Shown: positions 1 through 7,703 of the stretch, piece by piece | How positions within the stretch are numbered: the stretch's first letter is position 1 | How the letters are laid out: each line of letters starts with the position of its first letter | Source of the DNA: an uncultured Clostridia bacterium | Lineage (GTDB): Bacteria > Bacillota > Dehalobacteriia > UBA4068 | DNA: 36,242 nucleotides | Assembly: GCA_944390945.1 (NCBI GenBank) | Contig: CALXRV010000002.1 | Coordinates: 1 to 36,242 of the forward strand | Direction: 5' to 3' | Notes under the pieces: model-generated | What the model was told of the DNA's origin: nothing | What the model saw: the letters and a program-made list of their open reading frames with translations, nothing else | Database searches by the model: none | Made by a program: the position numbers and the translations under genes

Positions 1-1087
1 CCTTGATCGCTTCCTCGCCGTTGCGGCTGCGGAAGATGAAGTGCCAGTCGTTGAACGAGAAGGGCGTCTCGGTATGGAACTGGTCGTTATAGGGCTGGAA
101 ATGCAGGGTATTGGTGTTGGAAGCAAAAGAGAGTGTGTCGCGGAAGAGCTCCTTGCACACTTCGCAGAACGGGAACTGCTCCGTGCCGTAGTTCTCGTAG
201 TAATCGTTTTCCCCGATATAGCGCATCTTGCAGCTGGGGTGGCAGCGGAAATAGTTCGGGTTTTCGTCAAAGGGGTCGAAGGTCACGCCGTCACGGCCGA
301 GCATGCGGTACCACATGCTGCTCTCCTGCCATTCCGGGTCGTCGATCCACTTTTTGGCGATCAGGTTGGGGTAAGCGTCGTAGGATTCTTCGCAGCGGTC
401 AAATACGCGTGTGCTGGTGAAATAATCGTCCGGCAGGCCGGCCGCAGTATGGCCGAGCTCATGGATGCAAACGTCGATGAAACGGCTTTGCAGCGTGGTC
501 AGCGAGAGCTTGCCGCCCGTACCGCCGCTGATCGAGCTGTTGAGAAGCAGCATCACCCAGCTGTCCGGGAAATAGGAGTGGGCGAGGTCGAGCGCCTTAT
601 CCGTATCCGCACGCAGTGCGCGCTGGGTGCCGCCGTTCCAGAGCGAGCTGTTGAAATAAGTATCGCGCGGGTCGAGGCCGGGCACGTTTTCACCGTCCGT
701 GCTCTGGTCGCGCGTGACGCCGCTCTCATTGGAGATCACGTTGATGCGGTAGATCTTGATGCAGTCCGCATATTCGTCGAACGGTTTGATCTCCAGCGCA
801 TGGTTGGCAAAGAGCTGGGCATAGTAGTTGAATTTGTCCTGGTCCTCGGTGGTGAAGCCGTCGCCGAGCACGGTGATGATCACCGCCTTGTCGTTCGGCA
901 CGTCCACATTTTCCGGATTGAGCAGGGCATAGGAAAATTCCTTGTCAGCATCCGTGTAGACGATCGGCTGCGGGCTGCCCTCCGGCAGGCCCCATTCCTC
1001 TGCGGCCAGCGCCGCCGGGCTGGCCAGCAGCGCGATCAGCAGCGCCAACAGCAGGGTGAGACCAAATTTTTTCTGCAGTGATTTCAT
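1..1087 (-). CDS. Secreted M64-family (IgA-peptidase-like) zinc metallopeptidase, partial
   Basis: The first 362 codons are present; the C-terminus lies beyond the left edge. The start at 1087 follows a GGGGGAG ribosome site. The N-terminus is a classical signal peptide: Lys-rich start, Leu/Ala core and SPAALA before AEEW, with cleavage near residue 27. The zinc motif HELGH is at residues 209-213, followed by TAAGLPDDY, which resembles the HExGH...DEY arrangement of M64 peptidases. An early VLGDGFT segment and several cysteines in the later part also fit that family. Expected role: an exported protease acting on host or dietary proteins. The IgA specificity in the family name should not be assumed. 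It has its own promoter and is separated from prfA by a terminator. Family assignment is fairly confident; substrate is unknown. Confidence 0.8.
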   Translation of the reverse strand, partial: MKSLQKKFGLTLLLALLIALLASPAALAAEEWGLPEGSPQPIVYTDADKEFSYALLNPENVDVPNDKAVIITVLGDGFTTEDQDKFNYYAQLFANHALEIKPFDEYADCIKIYRINVISNESGVTRDQSTDGENVPGLDPRDTYFNSSLWNGGTQRALRADTDKALDLAHSYFPDSWVMLLLNSSISGGTGGKLSLTTLQSRFIDVCIHELGHTAAGLPDDYFTSTRVFDRCEESYDAYPNLIAKKWIDDPEWQESSMWYRMLGRDGVTFDPFDENPNYFRCHPSCKMRYIGENDYYENYGTEQFPFCEVCKELFRDTLSFASNTNTLHFQPYNDQFHTETPFSFNDWHFIFRSRNGEEAIK

Positions 1088-1132
1088 GTTGCTCCCCCTT
1101 TTGGAAAATTTTGGATAAGTTTTGTATTTAAT

Positions 1133-1161
1133 ATTATAGCAATATAATTCGCGCAAATCAA
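1133..1161 (-). promoter_or_regulatory. Putative promoter of the M64 peptidase gene
   Basis: Read on minus, TTGATT (1156-1161) and TATAAT (1133-1138) are separated by 17 bases, a good sigma-A-type promoter about 45 bases upstream of the start codon. Confidence 0.6.
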
Positions 1162-1269
1162 CCGATAATCGCGAAAAAAGCTGTATCTTTGCAAGCAAAG
1201 GCGAAACAAAGATGAAAAATCCGCGCGGCAAAGCGGCGCGGAAAAGCAAAACCGGAAAAACAAAACCGG

Positions 1270-1329
1270 AAAGAATGCCACAGAAAGAATGCCACAGAAA
1301 GAATGCTACAGAAAGAATGCTACAGAAAA
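1270..1329. repeat. 14-bp tandem repeat, four copies
   Basis: Four head-to-tail copies of AAAGAATGCYACAG (1270-1283, 1284-1297, 1298-1311, 1312-1325) plus a partial fifth. The first two copies carry C and the last two carry T at the variable base. The period is not a multiple of three, and the array lies between the M64 and prfA genes, so it is unlikely to be coding. Confidence 0.9.
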
Positions 1330-1348
1330 TGCTGCGGAAAGCGCGCTA

Positions 1349-1379
1349 CAAAAAAGCAGGCCAAAGGCAGGCCTGCTTT
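1349..1379 (-). terminator. Intrinsic terminator of the DUF1385-prfA operon
   Basis: A perfect 10-bp stem (AAAGCAGGCC at 1353-1362, GGCCTGCTTT at 1370-1379) with a 7-base loop. On minus it is followed by a T run, 60 bases after the prfA stop. Confidence 0.8.
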
Positions 1380-1439
1380 ATTCGCCAATATTTGGGCGGC
1401 TGGCAACCGCTTTCGCCGCTGCTGTTTTGCCGGAAAAAC

Positions 1440-2504
1440 TCAAGCTTCGCGCAGGCGCTGCGCCTGGTCGGAAGTGATGAGCGCATCGATGATCTCATCC
1501 AGGTCGCCCTCCAGCACCTGGTCCAGCTTGTGCAGGGTGAGGCCGATGCGGTGGTCCGTAACGCGGCGCTCGGGGAAATTATAGGTGCGGATGCGTTCGG
1601 AACGGTCGCCGCTGCCGACCATGGAACGGCGGGCGCTGGCCTCTGCGCTCTGCGCTTCCTCCTGCATCTTCTCCAGTACGCGCGCGCGCAGTACGCGCAT
1701 GGCTTTCGCCTTGTTTTTGATCTGGCTCTTTTCATCCTGGCAGGAAACGACGATGCCGGTGGGCAGATGGGTGATGCGTACCGCGCTCTGCGTGGTATTG
1801 ACGCATTGGCCGCCCGGGCCGGTGGCGCAGAAAAGATCGATGCGGATATCGTTCGGGTTGATCTCCACCTCTACCTCTTCCGCTTCCGGCAGCACGGCGA
1901 CGGTTGCCGCGCTGGTGTGGATGCGGCCGGAAGATTCGGTGCTCGGCACGCGCTGCACGCGATGCACGCCGGATTCGAATTTCAGCCGCGAATAGGCGCC
2001 CTTGCCTTCGACGAGCAGGATCACCTCTTTGAAGCCGCCGATATCCGTATAGTTGGCGTCCATGATCTCGGTGCGCCAGCGCTTCTGCTCGGCATAGCGC
2101 GTATACATGCGGAAGAGATCGCCGGCAAACAGCGCCGCTTCCTCGCCGCCGGTGCCGGCGCGGATCTCCAGGATGACGTTGCGGTTATCGTTCGGGTCGC
2201 GCGGCAGCAGCAGCAGTTTCAGCTCCTGCTCCAGCGCGGCTTTCTGTTCCGTGTTTTCGGCGATCTCCTGCTGGGCCAGTTCGGCCAGTTCCGGGTCTTC
2301 ATGGCTGGCCAGAATGGCCTCTGCCTCGGCAATCGCCTGCTCTGCCGCCTGGTAGCGGCGGTAGGTCATCACCACGTCTTCAATCTCCGCGCGGGCGCGG
2401 ATATGCTTCTGCCATTCCGTCTGGTCGGCGATCACCGCCGGGTCGGAGACGAGTTCGGTCAGCCGTTCGTATTTTTCATTCAATGCAGCCAGCTTTTCCA
2501 GCAT
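1440..2504 (-). CDS. prfA: Peptide chain release factor 1
   Basis: RF1 recognises UAA and UAG in the ribosomal A site and triggers hydrolysis of the finished peptide. The 354-aa length is standard. The catalytic GGQ is at residues 231-233 in the context [18 protein letters not shown]. The stop-codon-reading PxT motif is PST at 187-189 (PAT in E. coli), which separates it from RF2 (SPF). The helical N-terminal domain and the Lys/Arg-rich segment after GGQ are complete. The start lies five bases downstream of the DUF1385 stop, so the two genes are probably co-transcribed. No prmC, the methyltransferase for the GGQ glutamine that often follows prfA, is present; a terminator follows instead. Confidence 0.97.
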   Translation of the reverse strand: MLEKLAALNEKYERLTELVSDPAVIADQTEWQKHIRARAEIEDVVMTYRRYQAAEQAIAEAEAILASHEDPELAELAQQEIAENTEQKAALEQELKLLLLPRDPNDNRNVILEIRAGTGGEEAALFAGDLFRMYTRYAEQKRWRTEIMDANYTDIGGFKEVILLVEGKGAYSRLKFESGVHRVQRVPSTESSGRIHTSAATVAVLPEAEEVEVEINPNDIRIDLFCATGPGGQCVNTTQSAVRITHLPTGIVVSCQDEKSQIKNKAKAMRVLRARVLEKMQEEAQSAEASARRSMVGSGDRSERIRTYNFPERRVTDHRIGLTLHKLDQVLEGDLDEIIDALITSDQAQRLREA

Positions 2505-2509
2505 ATGCG

Positions 2510-4384
2510 CTAATCTTCCTCTTTTCCGTTTTCCGTTTGCCGCAGTTCCGGCGCGGTTTCCGTTCTGCTCTCCGTTCTGCTTGCCGGCGCAGCTTCTGCC
2601 GCGGCGGCAGAGGGCGTTTCCTCTGTTGCGGCTGGCGCCGCATTTTGCGGTGGCGCCGCTGTCTGCGGCGTGTCCGCCGCATGGGCGGATCTTCTTTCCG
2701 CCTCGTTGACGATCCGCTTTACCGCGCCGGCGGCTTCATCTGCCAACAGGCAGACCGCGCAGCCGGTGATGCGCCCCACGCGGATCGCCTTACGGCCGGC
2801 AGTGCGGCTTAACTGCAGGGTTTTGCGGCCTGCTGCCTTTGCCAGCAGCGTCGCCTGGCGCCCGGATTTTCGCGCCAGCGCGGCGGCCTGCCGGCCGGCG
2901 GCCTGCGCCTGCAGCCTGGCCTGATGCATGGCCGGGGCCAGCCGGGTATGCAATGCGGCGGCATCTGCGGCAATCTTTGTGCCTGCCTGCTCCAGCGCAG
3001 CGTTCAGCCGCGCCTGCAGCGGCTGCGCGCGCTGCGCATCGGTCTCGGCAACCGCGGTCTCGGCAACCGCGGTCTCGGCAACGGCGGTCTCGGTAACGGC
3101 GGTCTCGGTAACCGCAGTCTCGGTAACCGCAGTCTCGGTAACCGCAGTCTCGGTAACCGGTGCCAGCGCATGGATCTCCTGCGGCAGCGTCTCCGCCGCC
3201 TGCTGTTCTGCCGCCGCCTGTTGCGGCGCGTCCATATCGAGCACGACCGTATCCTGCGGCAGCGTCTCCGCTGCCTGCTGCGGCGCGTCCTCTGCCGCTG
3301 CGGCCGGCATTTCCGCAGCCGGCTGCGTGGCGTGCCCGCCCATGCTGCGGTAGAGCACGGTTGTTTCTTCCGTCATTTCGCCCTGCTCTGCCGCCTGGCG
3401 CTCTGCCAGCGCCGGCTGGCCTTCTGCCGCCATCGGCTGTTGCTGGACAGCGGCGCGGCGGCTGCGTTTGCTGCGGCGGCTGCGCTGCGCCCTGGCCTTG
3501 GCTGCTGCGGCGTCGATCTCGCTGCCGGCAAAACCCGGTACGGCGCGCAGGGCGGCGATTGCGGTTTCGATCTGACTGTCGTCCGGCTCGCGCGTGGTCA
3601 GCCCCTGCATGGCCAGGCCGGGCGCGACCAGGATGCGCACCAGCTTGCTGTTGGGGTATTTCAGCGGCAGGCGGAACAGTTCATAGGAAAGCCCGGCGAT
3701 CAGCGGCAGGCAGATGATTTTGATCAGGATGCGGTGGACGGCGTCCGTCTGGCCGACAAAGGTGAAGAAGACGATCATCAGGAGCATCACCATCATCAGG
3801 AAGCTGGTGCCGCAGCGCACATGGATGCGCGAGTACTGGCGCACGTTTTCCGGCGTCAGCTCCACGCCGGCTTCATAGGCGTTGATCGTCTTATGCTCCG
3901 CGCCGTGATAGGCAAAAAGCCGTTTGATATCGTTCATGCGGCTGATGGCCAGAACATAGCCGAGGAACAGCCCTGCGCGCAGCAGGCCTTCGATCAGGCT
4001 GCGGCCGAAATCGCCGACATACTGGTGCAGCCAGGTGGCGAGGAAAACCGGAAAAACGATGAAGACGAGCACGGAAAAGACGAGCGCGGTGAGGACGGCG
4101 GTGAAGATCTCCCAGGCGGAGAGCTTTTCATCCTCTGTTTCGCCGGCCTGCGCCGCAGACCAGGTCAGGTCGCGAATGCCGCCCACCATGCTGGCGCAGA
4201 AATTGGCCACGCCGCGCACCACCGGCAGCCGGAAAAGCGCATGCTGCTCGGCAAGCGGTTTTTTGTCTTCAATTTTATAGACCAGGCAACCGTCCTCGTT
4301 GCGCACGGCGATCGCCTTGCCTTTGGGGCCGGACATCATCACGCCTTCGATGACAGCCTGCCCGCCGTAACGGATCGTTGTCAT
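2510..4384 (-). CDS. DUF1385 (YqhQ-like) membrane protein with a long repetitive C-terminal tail
   Basis: The N-terminal ~300 residues match the DUF1385 family: the opening [16 protein letters not shown], the [12 protein letters not shown] segment, and about four hydrophobic segments (near residues 92-118, 129-147, 195-210, 218-238). The family's biochemical role is unknown. Family members are usually about 300 aa; this one is 624 aa. The extra half is Ala/Gln/Glu-rich low complexity with a T-E-T-A-V pentapeptide array at about residues 408-448 and later Ala/Arg/Lys-rich and Pro-rich stretches. The start has a clear AAGGAGAGG ribosome site. Placement directly upstream of prfA is a common Bacillota arrangement. 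The tail frame is open throughout and looks translated, but nothing in it indicates a function. Confidence 0.85.
   Translation of the reverse strand: MTTIRYGGQAVIEGVMMSGPKGKAIAVRNEDGCLVYKIEDKKPLAEQHALFRLPVVRGVANFCASMVGGIRDLTWSAAQAGETEDEKLSAWEIFTAVLTALVFSVLVFIVFPVFLATWLHQYVGDFGRSLIEGLLRAGLFLGYVLAISRMNDIKRLFAYHGAEHKTINAYEAGVELTPENVRQYSRIHVRCGTSFLMMVMLLMIVFFTFVGQTDAVHRILIKIICLPLIAGLSYELFRLPLKYPNSKLVRILVAPGLAMQGLTTREPDDSQIETAIAALRAVPGFAGSEIDAAAAKARAQRSRRSKRSRRAAVQQQPMAAEGQPALAERQAAEQGEMTEETTVLYRSMGGHATQPAAEMPAAAAEDAPQQAAETLPQDTVVLDMDAPQQAAAEQQAAETLPQEIHALAPVTETAVTETAVTETAVTETAVTETAVAETAVAETAVAETDAQRAQPLQARLNAALEQAGTKIAADAAALHTRLAPAMHQARLQAQAAGRQAAALARKSGRQATLLAKAAGRKTLQLSRTAGRKAIRVGRITGCAVCLLADEAAGAVKRIVNEAERRSAHAADTPQTAAPPQNAAPAATEETPSAAAAEAAPASRTESRTETAPELRQTENGKEED
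3041..3160 (-). repeat. 15-bp tandem repeat coding for [10 protein letters not shown]
   Basis: Eight contiguous 15-bp units at 3041, 3056, 3071, 3086, 3101, 3116, 3131 and 3146. Read on minus they encode the pentapeptide (T/A)ETAV in the DUF1385 protein. Units differ by one or two bases and form blocks of identical neighbours, as expected from slippage or unequal exchange. Confidence 0.95.
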
Positions 4385-4478
4385 AAGCCTCTCCTTGCCG
4401 GTACAGCTTGCGCTGCGCCGATACCGATCTTGCGCAGGAATAGTCAGCCTGCTGCCGGCGATTCCTACTCATTAAAAC

Positions 4479-4507
4479 ATTATAGCATTCCAAACAGCCA
4501 TAGGCAA
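4479..4507 (-). promoter_or_regulatory. Putative promoter of the DUF1385-prfA operon
   Basis: On minus, TTGCCT (4502-4507), a 17-base spacer and TATAAT (4479-4484), about 95 bases upstream of the DUF1385 start in the divergent region shared with arcA. Apart from the two promoters, nothing else was recognised in 4385-4722. Confidence 0.7.
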
Positions 4508-4553
4508 GCTCTATTTGCCGCCCCGGGCCGTGCGCGGCGGATGCGGCGCGTTG

Positions 4554-4582
4554 TTGCATAATCGTTTGTATAATTGTATAAT
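4554..4582 (+). promoter_or_regulatory. Putative promoter of the arginine deiminase gene
   Basis: TTGCAT (4554-4559), a 17-base spacer and TATAAT (4577-4582). A second TATAAT lies at 4569-4574. The transcript would have a leader of about 130 bases. Confidence 0.65.
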
Positions 4583-4722
4583 GTAAGGAAAAAGTGAAGC
4601 GCGAGAAAAGGGCAGGCGGCAACGCCGCGATCAAGGGAAAACCATGAACGGCATGTGGCTGCCGGTTGCGGCCGCGGCCAACTGGCATTGCCGGAAACTG
4701 CCCGGAAAAGGAGGGGACGACG

Positions 4723-5943
4723 ATGCGCAAAGAGATTTGCGTTGCCAGCGAAACCGGCTGCCTGCGGCGGGTGTTGCTGCACCGCCCCGGCGCGGAGATG
4801 GAACATCTGCTGCCGCGCCAGCTGGGCGATATGCTGTTCGAAGATATTCCCTGGGCAGCGCGCATGGCGGAAGAACATGACGCCTTTGCCGCTGCGCTGC
4901 GCAGCTGCGGCGCAGAAGTGCTTTATCTCAGCGACCTGCTGCGCGATGTGCTGGCTGACAATGCCCTGGCCGCCGCCTTTGCCGACGAGGTGCTGGCCAG
5001 CGAGGTGGGGCGGGAAGAAGAGGAGATCAGCCGCCTGCGCGCGCTGTTCCTGGCTGCGGATGCGGAAACACGCGCCGCCTATGCGGTATGCGGTGTTTTG
5101 CCGCGCCAGGTGCCGGGCCGGCCGCCGCGGCTGGCGGATTATCTGGAGATTGAACCCAGCCATCTGCTCGACCCGCTGCCCAACCTCTACTTCATGCGCG
5201 ACCCCGCGGCTGTGGTCGGCCGCGGCGTGGTGCTTTCCGCCATGAATACGCAGGCCAGGCAGCGTGAAGCGCGTCTGCTTGCACTGATTTTCCGCCATCA
5301 CCCGGCCTTTGCCGGCTTGCCTCTGCTCTATGATAACAGCCGCTGCCGCATGCCGATCGAAGGCGGCGACGTGCTGGTGCTCTCCCCGCAGGCGGTGGCG
5401 GTTGGCTGCTCGGCGCGCACCAATCTGCATGCGATCGATTATCTGGCGCGCCGCCTGCTTGCTGCCGATGCGGCGACAGGCGTGCGCACCGTGCTGGCGG
5501 TGGAGATCCCGCAGGAGCGCGCCTTCATGCATCTGGATACGGTGATGACGATGGTCGATGCGGAAAGCTTCCTCGTCTACCCCCATGTGGTGGAACGCGT
5601 CAACGTGGTGGCGATTATGCGTGGTGCGCAGGGCGGTCTCCGTTACCGCCGTTGCCGCGATATCCGCAGCGCGCTGGCGGATGCGCTCGGGCTGCCGGAT
5701 GTGCGGCTGATCTTAAGCGGCGGCGGCGATGCGCGCATTGCAGCGCGTGAACAATGGAACGACGCCACGAACACGCTGGCCGTGGCGCCGGGTAAAGTCA
5801 TCGTCTATAACCGCAATACCGTGTCCAACCGTTGCCTGCGGCAGGCGGGGATTGAAACGATCGAGATCGAAGGCAGCGAGCTGGTGCGCGGTCGCGGCGG
5901 CCCGCGCTGCATGAGTATGCCGCTGTTGCGCGACCCGCTCTGA
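4723..5943 (+). CDS. arcA: Arginine deiminase
   Basis: Converts L-arginine to citrulline and ammonia, the first step of the ATP-yielding arginine deiminase pathway, in the cytosol. The 406-aa length is typical. Diagnostic motifs: NLYFMRDP (154-161), EGGD (213-216), HLDT (270-273) and the C-terminal RGRGGPRCMSMPL with the nucleophilic Cys396. The start was chosen at 4723 because AAAAGGAGGGG sits eight bases upstream; an in-frame upstream extension would lack a ribosome site. The gene has its own promoter. No ornithine carbamoyltransferase, carbamate kinase or arginine/ornithine antiporter is adjacent, so the rest of the pathway must be elsewhere, or citrulline has another use. Confidence 0.95.
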   Translation: MRKEICVASETGCLRRVLLHRPGAEMEHLLPRQLGDMLFEDIPWAARMAEEHDAFAAALRSCGAEVLYLSDLLRDVLADNALAAAFADEVLASEVGREEEEISRLRALFLAADAETRAAYAVCGVLPRQVPGRPPRLADYLEIEPSHLLDPLPNLYFMRDPAAVVGRGVVLSAMNTQARQREARLLALIFRHHPAFAGLPLLYDNSRCRMPIEGGDVLVLSPQAVAVGCSARTNLHAIDYLARRLLAADAATGVRTVLAVEIPQERAFMHLDTVMTMVDAESFLVYPHVVERVNVVAIMRGAQGGLRYRRCRDIRSALADALGLPDVRLILSGGGDARIAAREQWNDATNTLAVAPGKVIVYNRNTVSNRCLRQAGIETIEIEGSELVRGRGGPRCMSMPLLRDPL

Positions 5944-5961
5944 TTGCGGCAGGAAGCCGCT

Positions 5962-6047
5962 GGTTTTGCCCTTTGCCGGCGCAGCGGATGCGGCTGTGCC
6001 GGCATCGTGTGCGTTGATGCGCGCGGCTGTTTGCACAGGGCAAAACC
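5962..6047. other. Long inverted repeat downstream of arcA
   Basis: An 11-base sequence GGTTTTGCCCT (5962-5972) is repeated exactly inverted as AGGGCAAAACC (6037-6047). Between the arms, two GCCGGC hexamers could form an inner stem. It lies between the ends of arcA and the convergent histidine kinase gene, so it may serve as a structured 3' end, but it lacks a clear T run. Confidence 0.5.
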
Positions 6048-6096
6048 TGGGCCGCGGTGGTTCAGGCCTGGCGCGCGCATGGCCGCCTTCCGGCGG

Positions 6097-6972
6097 CTAA
6101 AGCGGCGGGCGCTCTTCTTCCGGCAGCGCTGCAGCAGCGAGCGTAAGGATAAACCGCGTACCCTGCCCGGGTGCGGATTCCGCATGCAGCTCGCCGTGCA
6201 TGCGTTCGGCCAGCAGGCGGCAGATCGCCAGGCCGAAGCCGTTGCCGTCCGGCCGCGTGGTAAAGCCGCGCGTAAAGATGCGCGCCAGCGTATTCGGTTC
6301 CATCCCGCAACCGTTATCCGCCAGTTCGATGCGCCGTATGCCTTTGCTGCCGCTGAGCGTCACGCAAAAGCTGCCGCCCTGCGGCATGGCGTGGACCGCA
6401 TTGTCGAGCAGATTGATATAGATGGTCTTCAGCATCTGTTCTTCTGCCAGCGCCGGCCCTGCGCCGGGGCCGCGGCAGAGCCGGCAGTCCACCCGGCGCA
6501 GCAGGAGCAGGCTGTGCAGCATTTCCTGCACCTGTTCCATCACGCGCAGCGGGTCAAGCGGATGCAGCTGGGCTTCGCTCGGTTTGCTGCGCTGCAGTTC
6601 CATGAACTGCCCGCTGCGGTCGCCGATCATCCGCGCCAGCTTTTCCAGCAGCTCCAGCCGGCGCAGATCCTCCGCGCTGCCGGTTTTCTGCAGCCGCATC
6701 CGCCATAGCTGCAGATTGGCCTGCAAGGCAGCCACCGGCGCACGCAGATCATGGATGATCTCCATCGCATGGCAGCCGATCAGGCGCTGCATATCCGCCT
6801 GGATCTCCTCATCCGTCAGCTGCTCGGCCGCAGCATTTGCCTCAGGCAAAGCTTCCGCCGCAGCCGGCGCTTTCCCGGCTGCTTTTGCCGCCCTGGCTGC
6901 TGCGGCTGTTTTTGCCTTTGGCCGCCCTGCCGGATCTAGCAGCGCAGCGGCGCTTTCTTTTTGCGCGCTCAT
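6097..6972 (-). CDS. Soluble sensor histidine kinase with an Ala/Lys-rich N-terminal tail
   Basis: A 291-aa protein with a phosphoacceptor helix (His74 in EIIHDLRAP) and a GHKL ATPase domain: N-box around N187-N191 (YINLLDNAVHA), G1 box DNGCGM (219-224), F box IFTRGFT, and G2 box DGNGFGLAI. There is no transmembrane segment or signal peptide, so it should act in the cytoplasm. Residues 15-50 are almost wholly Ala, Lys, Pro and Arg with no recognisable sensory domain. The start at 6972 follows an AGGAACG site; an upstream in-frame extension is possible but would be unusual sequence. No response regulator is adjacent, making it an orphan; the regulator at 31452-32252 is only a guess as partner. 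The catalytic call is secure; the signal is unknown. Confidence 0.85.
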   Translation of the reverse strand: MSAQKESAAALLDPAGRPKAKTAAAARAAKAAGKAPAAAEALPEANAAAEQLTDEEIQADMQRLIGCHAMEIIHDLRAPVAALQANLQLWRMRLQKTGSAEDLRRLELLEKLARMIGDRSGQFMELQRSKPSEAQLHPLDPLRVMEQVQEMLHSLLLLRRVDCRLCRGPGAGPALAEEQMLKTIYINLLDNAVHAMPQGGSFCVTLSGSKGIRRIELADNGCGMEPNTLARIFTRGFTTRPDGNGFGLAICRLLAERMHGELHAESAPGQGTRFILTLAAAALPEEERPPL

Positions 6973-7206
6973 CGTTCCTGCCGCCCCTTTACTCCGTCCG
7001 CGTAATCCCGGGGAAACGGACGAAAAATTTTTCTTTGCGAATAATGGGTAAATTCCGCATAAAGGAAAATTTTCCCGCCGCAACCAACACAAAATTTTCC
7101 TTTTTTTTCCGACGATGCTCGACAGGAAAATGCTGGAACAGGCGGTTTGTGCTTGTCAAGCAGTCGCGTTTTGGCGAGGCGGGCAAAAAAATGGCAGATA
7201 GGCCAG

Positions 7207-7272
7207 TTATCAACATATTTATCCACATTATCCACAACTCGCCATCCACAAATTAATTTTTTCTGTGGATGG
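7207..7272. promoter_or_regulatory. DnaA-box cluster beside AT-rich DNA
   Basis: Two perfect TTATCCACA boxes are directly abutted (7219-7227, 7228-7236), preceded by TTATCAACA (7207-7215). A near match CCATCCACA follows (7242-7250), and the same near match occurs inverted (7264-7272). AT-rich tracts flank the cluster on both sides (about 7020-7115 and 7250-7315). The gene-free interval 6973-7370 holds nothing else recognisable. This is the arrangement of a DnaA-binding site group, either an origin-like module or a DnaA-titrating/regulatory cluster. Confidence 0.75.
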
Positions 7273-7370
7273 CAAAAAATTTTTTTCTTTTCAAAATTGC
7301 ATTTAAGCAGGTATTTTGTCAGCCGGCAGCCTTTGCGGCAAAGCGGCGGCCGCCAGGCGCAAGGCGCAGT

Positions 7371-7583
7371 TTAGCCATGGCTGCGCGCGTTTAACGGCGC
7401 AGGGTTCATGCGGTGCAAAAATTCAGCAAGGGGTTGCAGCAGGCGGCTGATCCCCTTTGCGCAGAGCCCTACGCAAAGCGCGGCGGCTGCCGTTCCTTCG
7501 CGCACGCCGGCCAGCTGGCCGAGAAAGAGCAGAGAAAGCAGGCTGGCGATCAAAACCAGCGAAAGGTCGAACCCTACTTTCAC
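7371..7583 (-). pseudogene. Small membrane-protein fragment resembling the C-terminus of YczE-like proteins
   Basis: A 70-residue frame starting with GTG. It reads as one hydrophobic segment (LSLVLIASLLSLLFL) followed by GVREGTAAAALCVGLCAKGISRLL, which resembles the final segment of YczE/DUF6198-type membrane proteins (GVxxGTxxxALxVG). Those proteins are roughly 200 aa, so this would be only the last third. The AGGAG upstream sits two bases from the GTG, too close for a good ribosome site, and an in-frame stop blocks extension. A decayed remnant is the simplest reading; a genuine small membrane protein is possible. The family resemblance is from memory. Confidence 0.4.
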
Positions 7584-7657
7584 CGCTCCTAAGCATGCTT
7601 ATGATATCTATGCTTATTAGATCAGGAACAGCGCCCCAGCCAAGCCTGCCGGCGGCG

Positions 7658-7680
7658 GGAAGCAGCGCTGGGCTGCTTCC
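7658..7680 (-). terminator. Hairpin after the lipoprotein gene
   Basis: A perfect 9-bp stem (GGAAGCAGC at 7658-7666, GCTGCTTCC at 7672-7680) with a 5-base loop, 24 bases beyond the lipoprotein stop on minus. No T run follows, so termination is uncertain. Confidence 0.4.
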
Positions 7681-7703
7681 TTGCCGCGGCTCTGGCTTTT
7701 GGC

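Noticed and set aside
41-1081. A plus-strand frame of 346 codons at the left end
   Set aside because: The minus strand here encodes a signal peptide and the HELGH zinc motif of a metallopeptidase. The plus frame has neither domains nor a ribosome site.
3041-3160. A CRISPR-like array in the DUF1385 gene
   Set aside because: The units are contiguous 15-bp repeats without spacers and encode a pentapeptide in frame.
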